A DNA stretch of 64,000 nucleotides, from contig NZ_JAIGQB010000006.1 in NCBI RefSeq assembly GCF_021083185.1, positions 62,001-126,000 on the forward strand. Reading direction: 5' to 3'. Within the stretch, counting starts at the first letter, position 1; the number at the start of each line of letters is the position of its first letter. This DNA comes from Nocardioides furvisabuli. GTDB taxonomy: Bacteria; Actinomycetota; Actinomycetes; Propionibacteriales; Nocardioidaceae. Under the pieces are notes generated by a model, which was not told the DNA's origin, made no database searches, and saw only the letters and a list, made by a program, of their open reading frames with translations. Shown here one piece after another: positions 17,012 to 26,792 of this stretch. The position numbers and the translations under genes are program-made.

Positions 17012-18013
17012 TCAGCCCGACGCCGGCCGCCCGGTCAGCACCCGCACGGCGAAGTCGGTGGTGAAGTCGTTGTCGAGGAAGCCGACCACCCGCGTGACGC
17101 GGTCGAGGTCGAGCGGCAGCAGGCCTCGCGAGCCCGGCACGTCCGGGGTCAGCCCGAGGTCGAGGTCGTCGCGCCCCGACATCATCCGCACGTTGAAGTC
17201 GTAGCGCTCGCGTGCGCCCTCGGCCTGCAGGCGGCGTACGACGGTGGCACCGACGCGGCGCCCGCCCGTCTCGGCCGACCAGTCGTCGAGCGCCTCGAGC
17301 AGCGCCCGGCCGTCGTTGTGGTCGATGTCGGCCCACGCGGCGTCCATCGACCCGGCGACGTCGAGGAGAATCGCGGCCGTCTTCTCCCCGATGCCCTGCA
17401 CGCCGGGCAGGTTGTCGCTGGAGTCGCCGCGCAGGGCGGCGAAGGCGAGGTAGTTGGCCGGGCGGACGGCGTACATGTCGAAGAGCCGCGCGGGGTTGAG
17501 CATCGGGGACCCGTGGATCCCTCCGTCGATGAGCCGGAGCACCCGCGTGTGTGCGCTGATGTGGGCGAAGGCGTCGCGGTCGGAGGTGATGATCACGCAG
17601 CTCCAGCCGTTGCGCTCGGCCCACGTGGCGCCGGAGGCGTTGACGTCGTCGGCCTCCAGCCCGGGCGGGGTCACGGTGGCGAGCCCGAGGGCGTCGAGCA
17701 ACGCGCCCGCGCGGTCGAGCTGGTCGACGAGCTCGGGGTCCTTCTGCGCGCGCCCGGCCTTGTAGTCGGGGTAGGCGTCGCGCCGCACCGACCCGGTCCG
17801 GTCGTCGAGGCCGAAGACGATCGCGTCGGGCGCCATCGTGTCGATCGACTCCAGGATCTGGCGCAGCATCCCCTGCAGCGCCCAGATCGGTCGGCCGTGC
17901 CGGTCCCGGAGCCCGGTGTGGGCGCGCGCGTGGTGGTTGCGGTGCAGCAGCGAAGGCGCGTCGACGACCAGCAGCAGGCGGCGGGCGCGGGGGTCGGGGT
18001 TGCTGGGAGCCAT
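17012..18013 (-). CDS. 5'-3' exonuclease (PolI N-terminal/FEN family)
   Basis: A 333-residue stand-alone flap-type 5' nuclease. Metal-binding acids are recognisable in LLLVVDAPSLLHR, DAIVFGLDD, GLEADDVNA and ITSDRDAF. A helix-hairpin-helix region follows at RGDSSDNLPGVQGIGEKTAAILL. The family removes RNA primers or 5' flaps. Actinobacteria commonly carry a stand-alone copy besides polA. YDAYPDYKAGR-like basic clamp residues appear as RDAYPDYKAGR. The ATG at 18013 is the first that excludes sequence from the upstream glycosyltransferase region. Convergent with the GPP34 gene. Confidence 0.88.
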   Translation of the reverse strand: MAPSNPDPRARRLLLVVDAPSLLHRNHHARAHTGLRDRHGRPIWALQGMLRQILESIDTMAPDAIVFGLDDRTGSVRRDAYPDYKAGRAQKDPELVDQLDRAGALLDALGLATVTPPGLEADDVNASGATWAERNGWSCVIITSDRDAFAHISAHTRVLRLIDGGIHGSPMLNPARLFDMYAVRPANYLAFAALRGDSSDNLPGVQGIGEKTAAILLDVAGSMDAAWADIDHNDGRALLEALDDWSAETGGRRVGATVVRRLQAEGARERYDFNVRMMSGRDDLDLGLTPDVPGSRGLLPLDLDRVTRVVGFLDNDFTTDFAVRVLTGRPASG

Positions 18014-18054
18014 GGTGATCGGCGCCAGCCTAGACGGCGGGCGAACGGGCGCGA

Positions 18055-18744
18055 TCAGGCGCCGAGGCCCTCGAGGTAGGACGCGAAGCCGAGAGGCGCG
18101 CGGGCCGTACGCCGTCCCGACGTCGTCACGGCGATGGCGCCGGTGGCGACCCAGTCGAGCGAGGCGCAGCGCATCGCCTCGACCAGCTCGACGTCCTCGT
18201 GGACCGGGAGCGGCGCGAACCCGCCGACGTGGAGGTAGGCGTCGAGGGAGAAGCCGAGGTTGGCGCCGTGGACGTGCTCGTGCCCGTCGGAGAGCGTGTG
18301 GCGGGCGTGCCAGGCAGCCAGCACCTCGGGGGACAGGTCGACCGGGCGCGGGCTGACCGTCCCCACCACGAGGTCGCGCCCCTCCGCAGCCAGGCGCACC
18401 TGCGTCAGCAGCCAGTGGGGCGGCACCACGCTGTCGGCGTCGGTGCTCGCGATCCACAGGGCACCGCGGTCCCCGGCCCACTCGGCGGCCGTCTCCACCC
18501 CCAGCGCACGCGCGGCGCCGACGTTGCCGGCGCGGCTCGTGACCGCTCGTACGCCGTGTCGGGCCACCACGCCGGCGGTGTCGTCGTGACACACGTCGAG
18601 GACGACGAACACCTCGGTGTGCATCTCCGGGTGGGCGAGGTGGAGCGCGTCGCGAGCGACGCGGACCGACTCCAGGCAGGCGGGGAGCAGCACCTCCTCG
18701 TCGCGCGCCGGGACCACCACGGCGACCGCCGACGGCGCGCTCAC
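18055..18744 (-). CDS. glycosyltransferase family 2 protein
   Basis: A short (229-residue) soluble GT-A-fold transferase. It has VVVPARDEEVLLPACLESV at the N-terminus, ASTDADSVVPPHWL containing the DxD-type nucleotide-sugar/metal site, and HEDVELVEAMR with the acidic pair expected near the catalytic base. No transmembrane helices are present, unlike chitin synthase-like NodC proteins. The donor and acceptor are unknown. The GTG overlaps the stop of the PIG-L/methyltransferase gene as GTGA, so it is the last gene of a tightly coupled unit. Confidence 0.82.
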   Translation of the reverse strand: MSAPSAVAVVVPARDEEVLLPACLESVRVARDALHLAHPEMHTEVFVVLDVCHDDTAGVVARHGVRAVTSRAGNVGAARALGVETAAEWAGDRGALWIASTDADSVVPPHWLLTQVRLAAEGRDLVVGTVSPRPVDLSPEVLAAWHARHTLSDGHEHVHGANLGFSLDAYLHVGGFAPLPVHEDVELVEAMRCASLDWVATGAIAVTTSGRRTARAPLGFASYLEGLGA

Positions 18745-20057
18745 GTGGGCCGCCCCAGCACCAGGAGGTCGAAGTCGGGCTCGTGGTGCTCGACCAGGAC
18801 GGGCGCGCCTGTGGCCAGGAATGCGTCGTGGACCGCAGGTCCGGCCAGCGGCCACCCGACGGGCTGGTGGCGCCAGTGGCACAGCACCAGGTGCCCGTCG
18901 TCCGTGAGGGTCGAGAAGGAGAGCCCGACCACCTCGTCGAGCCGTCGCGGGCTGAGGAAGTAGCCGACCTCGGAGATCGAGACGAGGTCGTGCCGCCCCT
19001 CGGGCCACTGCTCGGGCACCCGTGCCCGGCGGACCTCGAGGTGGGCGATCCGGGCCGTACGGCGACGCGCGAGGTCGATCGCGGCCTCGCTGTCGTCGAC
19101 GGCCAGCACCCGGTCGCAGCGACCCGCCAGGTCGACGGCCAGCGCCCCGACCGAGCAGCCGACCTCGAGGGCGCTGCGGTAGCGCTCGTGCGGCAGGCTC
19201 GCCAGCGTCAGTGCCCGCTTGCGCCGTTCGTAGGCGGACTCGACCTGCCACGGGTCCGGGCGCTCGCGGTGGACCTGGTCGAGCGCGTCGTCCGCCACCG
19301 CCTCGTCGAGCAGGAGGAACACCTCGCCGTCGCGGTCGAAGTGCGCCAGCAGGTCCGGCCCCAGCAGCACCTCGTCGCCCGGTGCCGGCGACAGTGGACG
19401 CACCTGGCTGGCGTGGGCGGCGACGGCCGTGCGCTTGGCGGCGCGACCGGCCTCGCCGAGATCCAGCCGGGCAGCGCGGTCCCACGGGACGTCCTCGGGC
19501 GAGCCCCAGTGCCAGAGCCAGACGGGGTACTCGACCAACAGGGCGTCGGTGCGTACGGCGGCGACCCCGGCCGCGCGACCGACCGCCTCGTGGTCGGGGT
19601 GGCCGTCCCCGCGCCACGGTGCGCAGAGCACCACGTCGTCACCCCGGGTGCCGACCTCCTCGACGAGTGCCGCCACCAGCGCGTCCTCGTGTGCGGCGAC
19701 GTCGCCGTCGGCCAGGTCGAGGCACGCCACGCGGGCGTCCGGGGCCAGGGTGTCGATCGCCGCCCGGAGCTCACGGCGACGGACGTCCGCGAGCAGGGCG
19801 GGCGGGTGCGTGGGGGAGCCGGGGTGCGAGCCCTCGCCGGCGGTGGCCGTCACCACGGTGACCTCCCACCCGGCGCGTGCGGCCGCGCGGACCAGCCCGG
19901 CCGCCCCGAGGGTCTCGTCGTCGGGGTGGGCCCCGACGACGACCAGGCGGGTCCTCGAGTCCGGCAGGTGCAGCGGGGGAAGGGTCTCGATCGACGGCGT
20001 CCACGCGGCTGCGGGCGTGCCGGCCCGGTCGTGGCGGAAGGCGGGCTCGTTCACCAC
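18741..20057 (-). CDS. bifunctional PIG-L-type deacetylase / SAM methyltransferase
   Basis: A 438-residue fusion. Residues about 35-250 are a PIG-L/LmbE deacetylase with AHPDDE at 43-48 and HPDHEAVG later, the zinc-binding motifs of enzymes that remove N-acetyl groups from GlcNAc-type substrates (MshB, Bshb, PIG-L). Residues about 285-438 are a class I methyltransferase: ALEVGCSVGALA is the SAM loop, ISEVGYFLSP follows, and the domain looks like the NodS group that N-methylates a deacetylated glucosamine. A combined deacetylate-then-methylate activity on one amino sugar is an inference from the fusion. It overlaps the acyl-CoA dehydrogenase gene by 7 nt. Confidence 0.85.
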   Translation of the reverse strand: MVNEPAFRHDRAGTPAAAWTPSIETLPPLHLPDSRTRLVVVGAHPDDETLGAAGLVRAAARAGWEVTVVTATAGEGSHPGSPTHPPALLADVRRRELRAAIDTLAPDARVACLDLADGDVAAHEDALVAALVEEVGTRGDDVVLCAPWRGDGHPDHEAVGRAAGVAAVRTDALLVEYPVWLWHWGSPEDVPWDRAARLDLGEAGRAAKRTAVAAHASQVRPLSPAPGDEVLLGPDLLAHFDRDGEVFLLLDEAVADDALDQVHRERPDPWQVESAYERRKRALTLASLPHERYRSALEVGCSVGALAVDLAGRCDRVLAVDDSEAAIDLARRRTARIAHLEVRRARVPEQWPEGRHDLVSISEVGYFLSPRRLDEVVGLSFSTLTDDGHLVLCHWRHQPVGWPLAGPAVHDAFLATGAPVLVEHHEPDFDLLVLGRPT

Positions 20058-21077
20058 CCCGACGGCCCCGATCGCAGGAGCGCCTCGCCGAGCGCGGCCT
20101 GGTCGCGCTCAGCGTGCCACTGGCGCAGGTAGAGCTCGAGGTCGGCCACGCGCCGGGAGTGCTCCTCGTCGGTGGCGAGCGGTCCCGGCCCGAGCCCGTG
20201 GGCCGCGCGACCGAGCACGTCCTCGGCGGCGAGCGCCACGACCTCGCGCACACGCAGGGCGGCACGCCAGCCGTCCGCGCCACCGAGCGTCCCCGCGTCG
20301 ACTGCATGCGCCGCCTGCTCGAGCACGCAGCGCGCCGCGTGGAGCTGCGCGTCGACGGCGCCGAGGTGCATCAGCGCCACCTGGTCGGGCGGTCGGCTCG
20401 CGGAGGCAGCGAGCATCCGACGGGCGATCCCGACGGCGCCGCCGAACCACACGGCGGCCACGCCGATGCCACCCCACGCGAAGCCCGGCCGCTCGAGGTA
20501 CCACCCCGGGGGGCCGACGGCGCGAGCCCTGGCGCCGGCCAGGTCCAGCGGACCCGAGTCGACCGCGACGAGGCCGCGCGCGACCCACGTGCCCGGCACG
20601 GCGGTCACCGCGTCCTGCTGCAGGTCGACGGCGAAGAGCTGTCGCTCCTCACCCACCCACGCACTGATCAGAGCGTGGTCCAGCACGCTCCCGAGCGAGC
20701 ACCAGTGCTTGCGCCCGGTGAGGACGTACGCCGACCCGTCAGGCGCAGCGCGCAACGGCTCGCCGGGGCCCTCGGCGGCGAAGACGCCCCAGGTGCCGGA
20801 CGGCGCAGGCTCGCCCGCCTGCTCGAGGATGGCGAGCGCGTCGAGGTGCGGCTCGAGGGTGCGCGCGACGGTCAGGTCGGCCGCGGCGACGCTCGCGAGG
20901 GCCGACCACGCGTGCGCGGTGCGGCCGGTTCCGGGCGCGGGCACGCGACCGCCCAGGTCCCCGGCCAGGGCGAGTGCGGCCCTCACGTCTCCCGCAGCCC
21001 CTGCTGCCCGGGCGGCAGCGTCGGTGACCTCGTGCCGCTCGACCTGGCTCGGGGAGCCGAGCAGCACCGGGCGCGGC

Positions 21078-21085
<8 letters not shown>
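20051..21085 (-). CDS. acyl-CoA dehydrogenase-like flavoprotein, short form
   Basis: A 344-residue protein with weak but recognisable acyl-CoA dehydrogenase architecture: an all-alpha N-domain, a beta-domain with [17 protein letters not shown] and [10 protein letters not shown], and a C-terminal helical domain starting [16 protein letters not shown]. It is shorter than standard enzymes (about 380), and I cannot place the catalytic glutamate with confidence, so dehydrogenase activity should not be assumed. The GTG at 21085 lies inside the catalase 3' end (8-nt overlap), and the stop overlaps the PIG-L gene by 7 nt, so all three are probably translated from one message. Confidence 0.75.
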
Positions 21086-23156
<2,071 letters not shown>

Positions 23157-23292
23157 CTGTGCTCCCGTGGTCTGGCCGGGCGCAGGACTGCGCCCGTCCC
23201 GACGCTAGGCGCGGCACGCCGGACCGGGTCACCTCCGTTGGGGCGTGAGTACGTTGGAGGCGTCCGAGTCGTGCCACACGCCAGGAGACCTC

Positions 23293-23616
23293 TTGATCTT
23301 CATCACCGCCAAGTTCGCCGTCCGTCCCGAGCACGCCGAGGCGTGGCCCGAGATCTCGCGGGCCTTCACCGAGGCCACGCGCGCCGAGGAGGGCTGCCTC
23401 TGGTTCGAGTGGTCGCGCAGCCTGGACGACCCGAACGAGTACGTCCTGGTCGAGGCGTTCCGCGACGGCGACGCGGGTGGGGCGCACGTCAGCTCCGCGC
23501 ACTTCAAGGCAGCGCAGGCCGAGCTCCCGCCGTACCTCGCCGCGACGCCGCGGATCGTCAGCCAGAGCGTGGACCAGGACGACTGGTCCGAGCTCGGCGA
23601 GATGAAGGTGGACTGA
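23293..23616 (+). CDS. antibiotic biosynthesis monooxygenase (ABM/YgiN-like) domain protein
   Basis: A 107-residue ferredoxin-like fold protein: FITAKFAVRPEHAEAW (strand 1 and helix 1), EEGCLWFEWSRSLDDPNEYVLVE, then HVSSAHFKAAQAELPPYL. The family includes quinol monooxygenases, and in many members the activity is unknown. The TTG at 23293 is chosen because AGGAG (23283-23287) lies 5 nt ahead and because it places the first strand at the N-terminus. An in-frame GTG at 23245 would add 16 residues with no family similarity. Confidence 0.8.
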   Translation: MIFITAKFAVRPEHAEAWPEISRAFTEATRAEEGCLWFEWSRSLDDPNEYVLVEAFRDGDAGGAHVSSAHFKAAQAELPPYLAATPRIVSQSVDQDDWSELGEMKVD

Positions 23617-23634
23617 ACCGAGATCGACCGGGGC

Positions 23635-24129
23635 TCAGGCCTCGAATTCGGCCCGCAGCCGCTCCAGCGTCGTGGCGATGTTGCGCCGCTGGAACTGGTG
23701 GAAGTGGCGGCCGCGCGTCGCGACCTTGTCGAACGCGGCCGCCACCGCGTCCGGCCACCGCCGGTCGTCGGTCCAGGTCTCGGTGACCCGCGTGCCCTCG
23801 GCGACGGGCTCGAAGGTGTAGGTCCAGGTGGCGATCCGGCTCCGCACGCGCGGGGTCCGCAGGCCGATCCCGCGGACCTTGAACGCGAACTCGCGACCGG
23901 GGTCCGCCGCCGTCACGACGCAGCGGGTCGACCAGTGCGCCGGGCCGCGCCTGTTGGTCCCGACAAAGGTGTCGCCGACGGTGAGGGGCGTGCCGGGTGC
24001 GGGCACCTCGCCGGCGATGTTCTCCGGGCTCCACCGCGGCATCTGCGACGGGTCCGCCACCCGGGCGTAGATCTCCGCAGCGCTCGCGGGGACGACCGTG
24101 CTGTCGCTGACTGTCAGGGGGCGCGCCAT
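23635..24129 (-). CDS. SRPBCC (START/Bet v1-like) family protein
   Basis: A 164-residue hydrophobic-cavity protein: VSDSTVVPASAAEIYARVADPSQMPRWSPE is the standard opening of polyketide cyclase/SRPBCC proteins, and TRVTETWTDDRRWP plus a long C-terminal helix close the fold. The ligand is unknown. TAGGGT lies 6 nt upstream of the ATG, so the message may be leaderless. It is divergent from the universal stress protein gene, with the 88-nt gap holding two DosR-like boxes. It is convergent with the ABM gene. Confidence 0.8.
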   Translation of the reverse strand: MARPLTVSDSTVVPASAAEIYARVADPSQMPRWSPENIAGEVPAPGTPLTVGDTFVGTNRRGPAHWSTRCVVTAADPGREFAFKVRGIGLRTPRVRSRIATWTYTFEPVAEGTRVTETWTDDRRWPDAVAAAFDKVATRGRHFHQFQRRNIATTLERLRAEFEA

Positions 24130-24145
24130 GGCGCCACCCTACGGA

Positions 24146-24159
24146 GGGACCCCGGTCCC
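24146..24159. promoter_or_regulatory. DosR-like inverted repeat 1
   Basis: GGGACC-CC-GGTCCC is a perfect 6-bp inverted repeat with a 2-nt spacer. It resembles the GGGACT...AGTCCC palindrome of the DosR/DevR hypoxia regulon. Its centre lies about 24 nt upstream of the SRPBCC start and 23 nt from the centre of box 2, about two helical turns. Confidence 0.5.
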
Positions 24160-24168
24160 GCGAGCCAA

Positions 24169-24217
24169 GGGACCTAGGACCCTGCCGACCGCACGCCGTC
24201 GCGACGACGCTGGAGCC
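24169..24217 (+). promoter_or_regulatory. DosR-like box 2 and core promoter of the universal stress protein gene
   Basis: GGGACCTAGGACCCT (24169-24183) is followed by a 19-nt spacer and GACGACGCTGGAG (24203-24215), ending 2 nt before the ATG. If GACGCT (24206-24211) is the -10 hexamer, transcription would begin on the ATG and the box would centre near -42, the position of a class II activator. The same box, spacer length and core occur before the second universal stress protein gene at 36914-36960. Confidence 0.6.
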
Positions 24218-25072
24218 ATGAGGACGACAACGCCCCTGGTGGTGGCCTACGACGGTTCGCACGACGCCAAGCTCGCGCTGAGGTGGGTGGCGGAGGAATC
24301 GCTGCGCACCGGCGCCCCGGTCCGCGTGCTCGCGGTCAACGAGCTCCTCGCGCCCACGTGGGGCGGTGTCGGCGGCACGATCGTGGTGACCGAGACCTAC
24401 GTCCGCGACTGCTCCGAGCTGCTCGGCGAGGCCGAGAAGGAGCTCGCCGACCTCGGCGTCACCGACGTCACGACCCAGACCCGCTCGGGCAACGTGGTCG
24501 ACGAGATGCTCCACGCCGCGGACCACGCGTCCGTGCTCGTGGTGGGCAGCCGCGGGCACAGCGCCGCCGGCGAGGCCCTGATGGGCTCGGTGAGCCAGCA
24601 CCTCGCACGCCACGCGACCTGCCCGGTCGTCGTGGTGCGCGAGCCACGCGACGCCACCTCGCGGCGGATCGTCGTCGGCATCGACGGCTCGGTGACGAGC
24701 ATGGCGGCGCTCGACTTCGCCGTACGCCGTGCCGAGGAGACCGGGGAGACCGTCGTGGCCATCCACGGCTGGCGCGACCACGTCGCCTCCGCCGACGTCT
24801 GGAGCTCCGAGCCGCGGATGATCGAGATCCAGGAGCACGAGCTGCTGCTGGCCGAGAGCCTGGCCGGCATGCGCAGCGAGCACCCGGACGTACGCATCGA
24901 GCACGAGGCGATCTCGGTGGCCCCGGAGAAGTGCCTGGTGGACGCCTCGGCCCATGCCTCTCTCGTCGTGGTGGGCTCGCGCGGCCAGGGCTACTTCCGC
25001 GGCCTGCTGCTCGGATCGGTCAGCCAGGCCGTCCTGCACCGGGCGCAGTGCCCGGTCGTGGTCGTCCGCTGA
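24218..25072 (+). CDS. universal stress protein, tandem Usp domains
   Basis: A 284-residue protein of two Usp domains (about 1-142 and 148-284). Each ends with the ATP-binding signature G-x2-G-x9-G-S: GSRGHSAAGEALMGS and GSRGQGYFRGLLLGS, followed by CPVVVVR. Both halves should bind ATP. Tandem Usp proteins in actinobacteria are induced by hypoxia, nitric oxide and stationary phase. The promoter boxes described above fit such control. ATG at 24218 is supported by the promoter spacing, and the open frame extending upstream to 24098 is disregarded. Confidence 0.92.
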   Translation: MRTTTPLVVAYDGSHDAKLALRWVAEESLRTGAPVRVLAVNELLAPTWGGVGGTIVVTETYVRDCSELLGEAEKELADLGVTDVTTQTRSGNVVDEMLHAADHASVLVVGSRGHSAAGEALMGSVSQHLARHATCPVVVVREPRDATSRRIVVGIDGSVTSMAALDFAVRRAEETGETVVAIHGWRDHVASADVWSSEPRMIEIQEHELLLAESLAGMRSEHPDVRIEHEAISVAPEKCLVDASAHASLVVVGSRGQGYFRGLLLGSVSQAVLHRAQCPVVVVR

Positions 25073-25102
25073 TCGTGCCGCGTCCCACGACCGGGAGCCG
25101 GC

Positions 25103-26080
25103 TCACGGCCGAAGCAGGACCTTGCCGCGGCGACCGGGCGCACCGTTCGCGCGGGCGGCGTCGGCGATGTCCTCCAGCGCGTAGACCTTCTCCACCGGGA
25201 GGGTCAGCGTCCCGGCGGCGATGCCGCGCACCAGCTCGCCCATGAGGGCGGCCCGCTTGTCCGCCGACATCGCGCCGAAGACCTTGCTGCCCCAGAAGCC
25301 CTTGATCACGGCCTGCTTGAAGATCACGTCACCCGAGCCGATCTCCAGCGTCGGAGAGGCCATCGCGCCGAAGACGACCAGCACCCCGTCGTCGGCCAGG
25401 AGGGACACGACGTCGCCCGCCGCGGCCCCGCCGACCGAGTCGACGCCCGCCACGAGGGGCGCGTCGCCGACGATCTCGCGGACCCGGTCGCGCCAGCCGT
25501 CGTCGTCGGTCGCCACGACGCGGCCGATGCCCTGCTCGCGCAGCTCCTCGACGCCGTCGGCGCGGCGGACGAGGCCGAGCACGTGCACGCCGCGGGCCTC
25601 TGCGAGCTGGGCGAGCAGGCGACCGACCGCGCCGTTGGCGGCGTTCTGGACGAACCAGTCGCCCTCGGAGAGCTCGAGGAAGTCGAGCAGCGCGATCGCG
25701 CTGAACGGCATCGACACCAGCTGCGACGCGGCCTCGTCCGAGACGCCCTCGGGCACCGGGACCACGCCCGCGGCCGGCGCCACGATGAGCTCGGCCCACG
25801 CACCGAAGCTGCCGCCGGTGGCGACGCGCTGACCGACCTCGAGTCCCTCGACGCCCTCCCCGAGCGCCTCGACGACGCCGACGGCCTCGGTGCCGGCGCG
25901 CGCCGGCATCTCGGGCTTGAAGCCGTAGCTGCCGCGCACGGTCCACAGGTCGTGGTTGTGGATGGGGGAGAGGAGCACGCGCACGAGCACCTGGCCGGGA
26001 CCGGGCTGGGGGTCGGGGACCTCGGTGACTGAAAGGACCTCGGACGGATCTCCGAAACGGGGCTGGACGAGTGCGCGCAT
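25103..26080 (-). CDS. zinc-binding-type alcohol dehydrogenase / quinone oxidoreductase (MDR)
   Basis: A 325-residue medium-chain reductase. The GroES-like N-domain shows VLLSPIHNHDLWTVRG and AGTEAVGVVEALGEGV. The nucleotide-binding motif is recognisable in FVQNAANGAVGRLLAQLA. No structural-zinc Cys cluster is present, which points to the zinc-free quinone-oxidoreductase or enoyl-reductase branch using NADPH. The substrate is unknown. It is followed, convergently, by the universal stress protein gene, and I see no operon partner. Confidence 0.8.
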   Translation of the reverse strand: MRALVQPRFGDPSEVLSVTEVPDPQPGPGQVLVRVLLSPIHNHDLWTVRGSYGFKPEMPARAGTEAVGVVEALGEGVEGLEVGQRVATGGSFGAWAELIVAPAAGVVPVPEGVSDEAASQLVSMPFSAIALLDFLELSEGDWFVQNAANGAVGRLLAQLAEARGVHVLGLVRRADGVEELREQGIGRVVATDDDGWRDRVREIVGDAPLVAGVDSVGGAAAGDVVSLLADDGVLVVFGAMASPTLEIGSGDVIFKQAVIKGFWGSKVFGAMSADKRAALMGELVRGIAAGTLTLPVEKVYALEDIADAARANGAPGRRGKVLLRP

Positions 26081-26222
26081 GGTGGTGCCTTTCGTTGCTT
26101 CTCGTGGATCTGTCTCCTCAAAGCAACCGAGGTGGACCCGCGACTATGCCGGGGACCGGTGCGGTGAGGGCCAGGTCACACGACTCGACCGCCCTCTCGA
26201 TGCCGGTCGGCACACTGGACGC

Positions 26223-26591
26223 ATGACCCCCGAGCCGAAGACCTGCCAGTCGTGCGGGCGCACCATCGAGTGGCGCAAGAAGTGGGAGCGGGACTGGGAC
26301 CAGGTGCGCTACTGCTCGGCGTCGTGCCGCAAGCGCGGGGTGAGCGAGGTCGACCGGCGGCTCGAGACCGCGATCACCGACCTGCTGGCCCAGCGCGCGC
26401 GCACGGCCACGATCTGCCCCTCCGACGCCGCCCGGCTGGTGGGCGACGAGGACACCTGGCGCGACCTCATGGAGCCGGCGCGGCGGGCCGCGCGTCGGCT
26501 CGTCGAGCGCGGCGAGGTGGAGATCACCCAGGCCGGGCACGTCGTGGACCCCTCGACCGCGAAGGGCCCGATCCGGATCCGGCGCCGCTGA
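26223..26591 (+). CDS. DUF2256 plus DUF3253 domain protein
   Basis: A 122-residue protein made of two small domains. Residues 1-40 form a treble-clef-like zinc module, CQSCGRTIEWRKKWERDWDQ, then YCSASCRK (C-x2-C...C-x3-C), matching DUF2256. Residues about 45-122 match DUF3253, a winged-helix-like domain, with ICPSDAARLVGDEDTWRDLM. It is probably a nucleic-acid-binding protein of unknown role. CACACT lies 7 nt before the ATG. It stands immediately upstream of the Wadjet-like operon but is separated from it by 200 nt with strong hairpins. Confidence 0.8.
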   Translation: MTPEPKTCQSCGRTIEWRKKWERDWDQVRYCSASCRKRGVSEVDRRLETAITDLLAQRARTATICPSDAARLVGDEDTWRDLMEPARRAARRLVERGEVEITQAGHVVDPSTAKGPIRIRRR

Positions 26592-26608
26592 GGGGCTGCT
26601 GTCGTCGC

Positions 26609-26630
26609 GTTCCCCGGGTACCCGGGGAAC
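26609..26630. repeat. 22-bp perfect palindrome upstream of the jet operon
   Basis: Two 11-nt arms, GTTCCCCGGGT and its exact complement, meet without a spacer. A perfect palindrome without a loop is more typical of a dimeric-protein operator than of a terminator. Confidence 0.6.
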
Positions 26631-26632
26631 CC

Positions 26633-26668
26633 GGAGCCTCCACCCCGAAACTTCGGGGGCAAGGCTCC
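26633..26668 (+). terminator. compound hairpin between the DUF3253 gene and jetA
   Basis: Outer stem GGAGCCT (26633-26639) pairs with AGGCTCC (26662-26668). Inner stem CCCCGAA (26643-26649) pairs with TTCGGGG (26652-26658) over a 2-nt centre. The symmetric 3-nt internal loops make a strong stem. It may terminate the upstream transcript or, with the adjacent palindrome, control the jet operon. Confidence 0.5.
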
Positions 26669-26792
26669 AGCTTCGAGCGTGAACCCCTCGGCGTACGACG
26701 CAGGCGGCCCCCGCTGCCCGCCGGTGTCCGGCGGCTCTGGGATGCTGTCGCGTCGCAGGCAGGTCCGTACGAGCGCAGGTGGAGGTAGGCAG

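Noticed and set aside
26679..26792. A longer N-terminus for JetA starting at 26679
   Set aside because: The extension lacks family similarity and a ribosome binding site, overlaps the palindromic region's downstream flank, and the GTG at 26793 has GGAGGT at good spacing.
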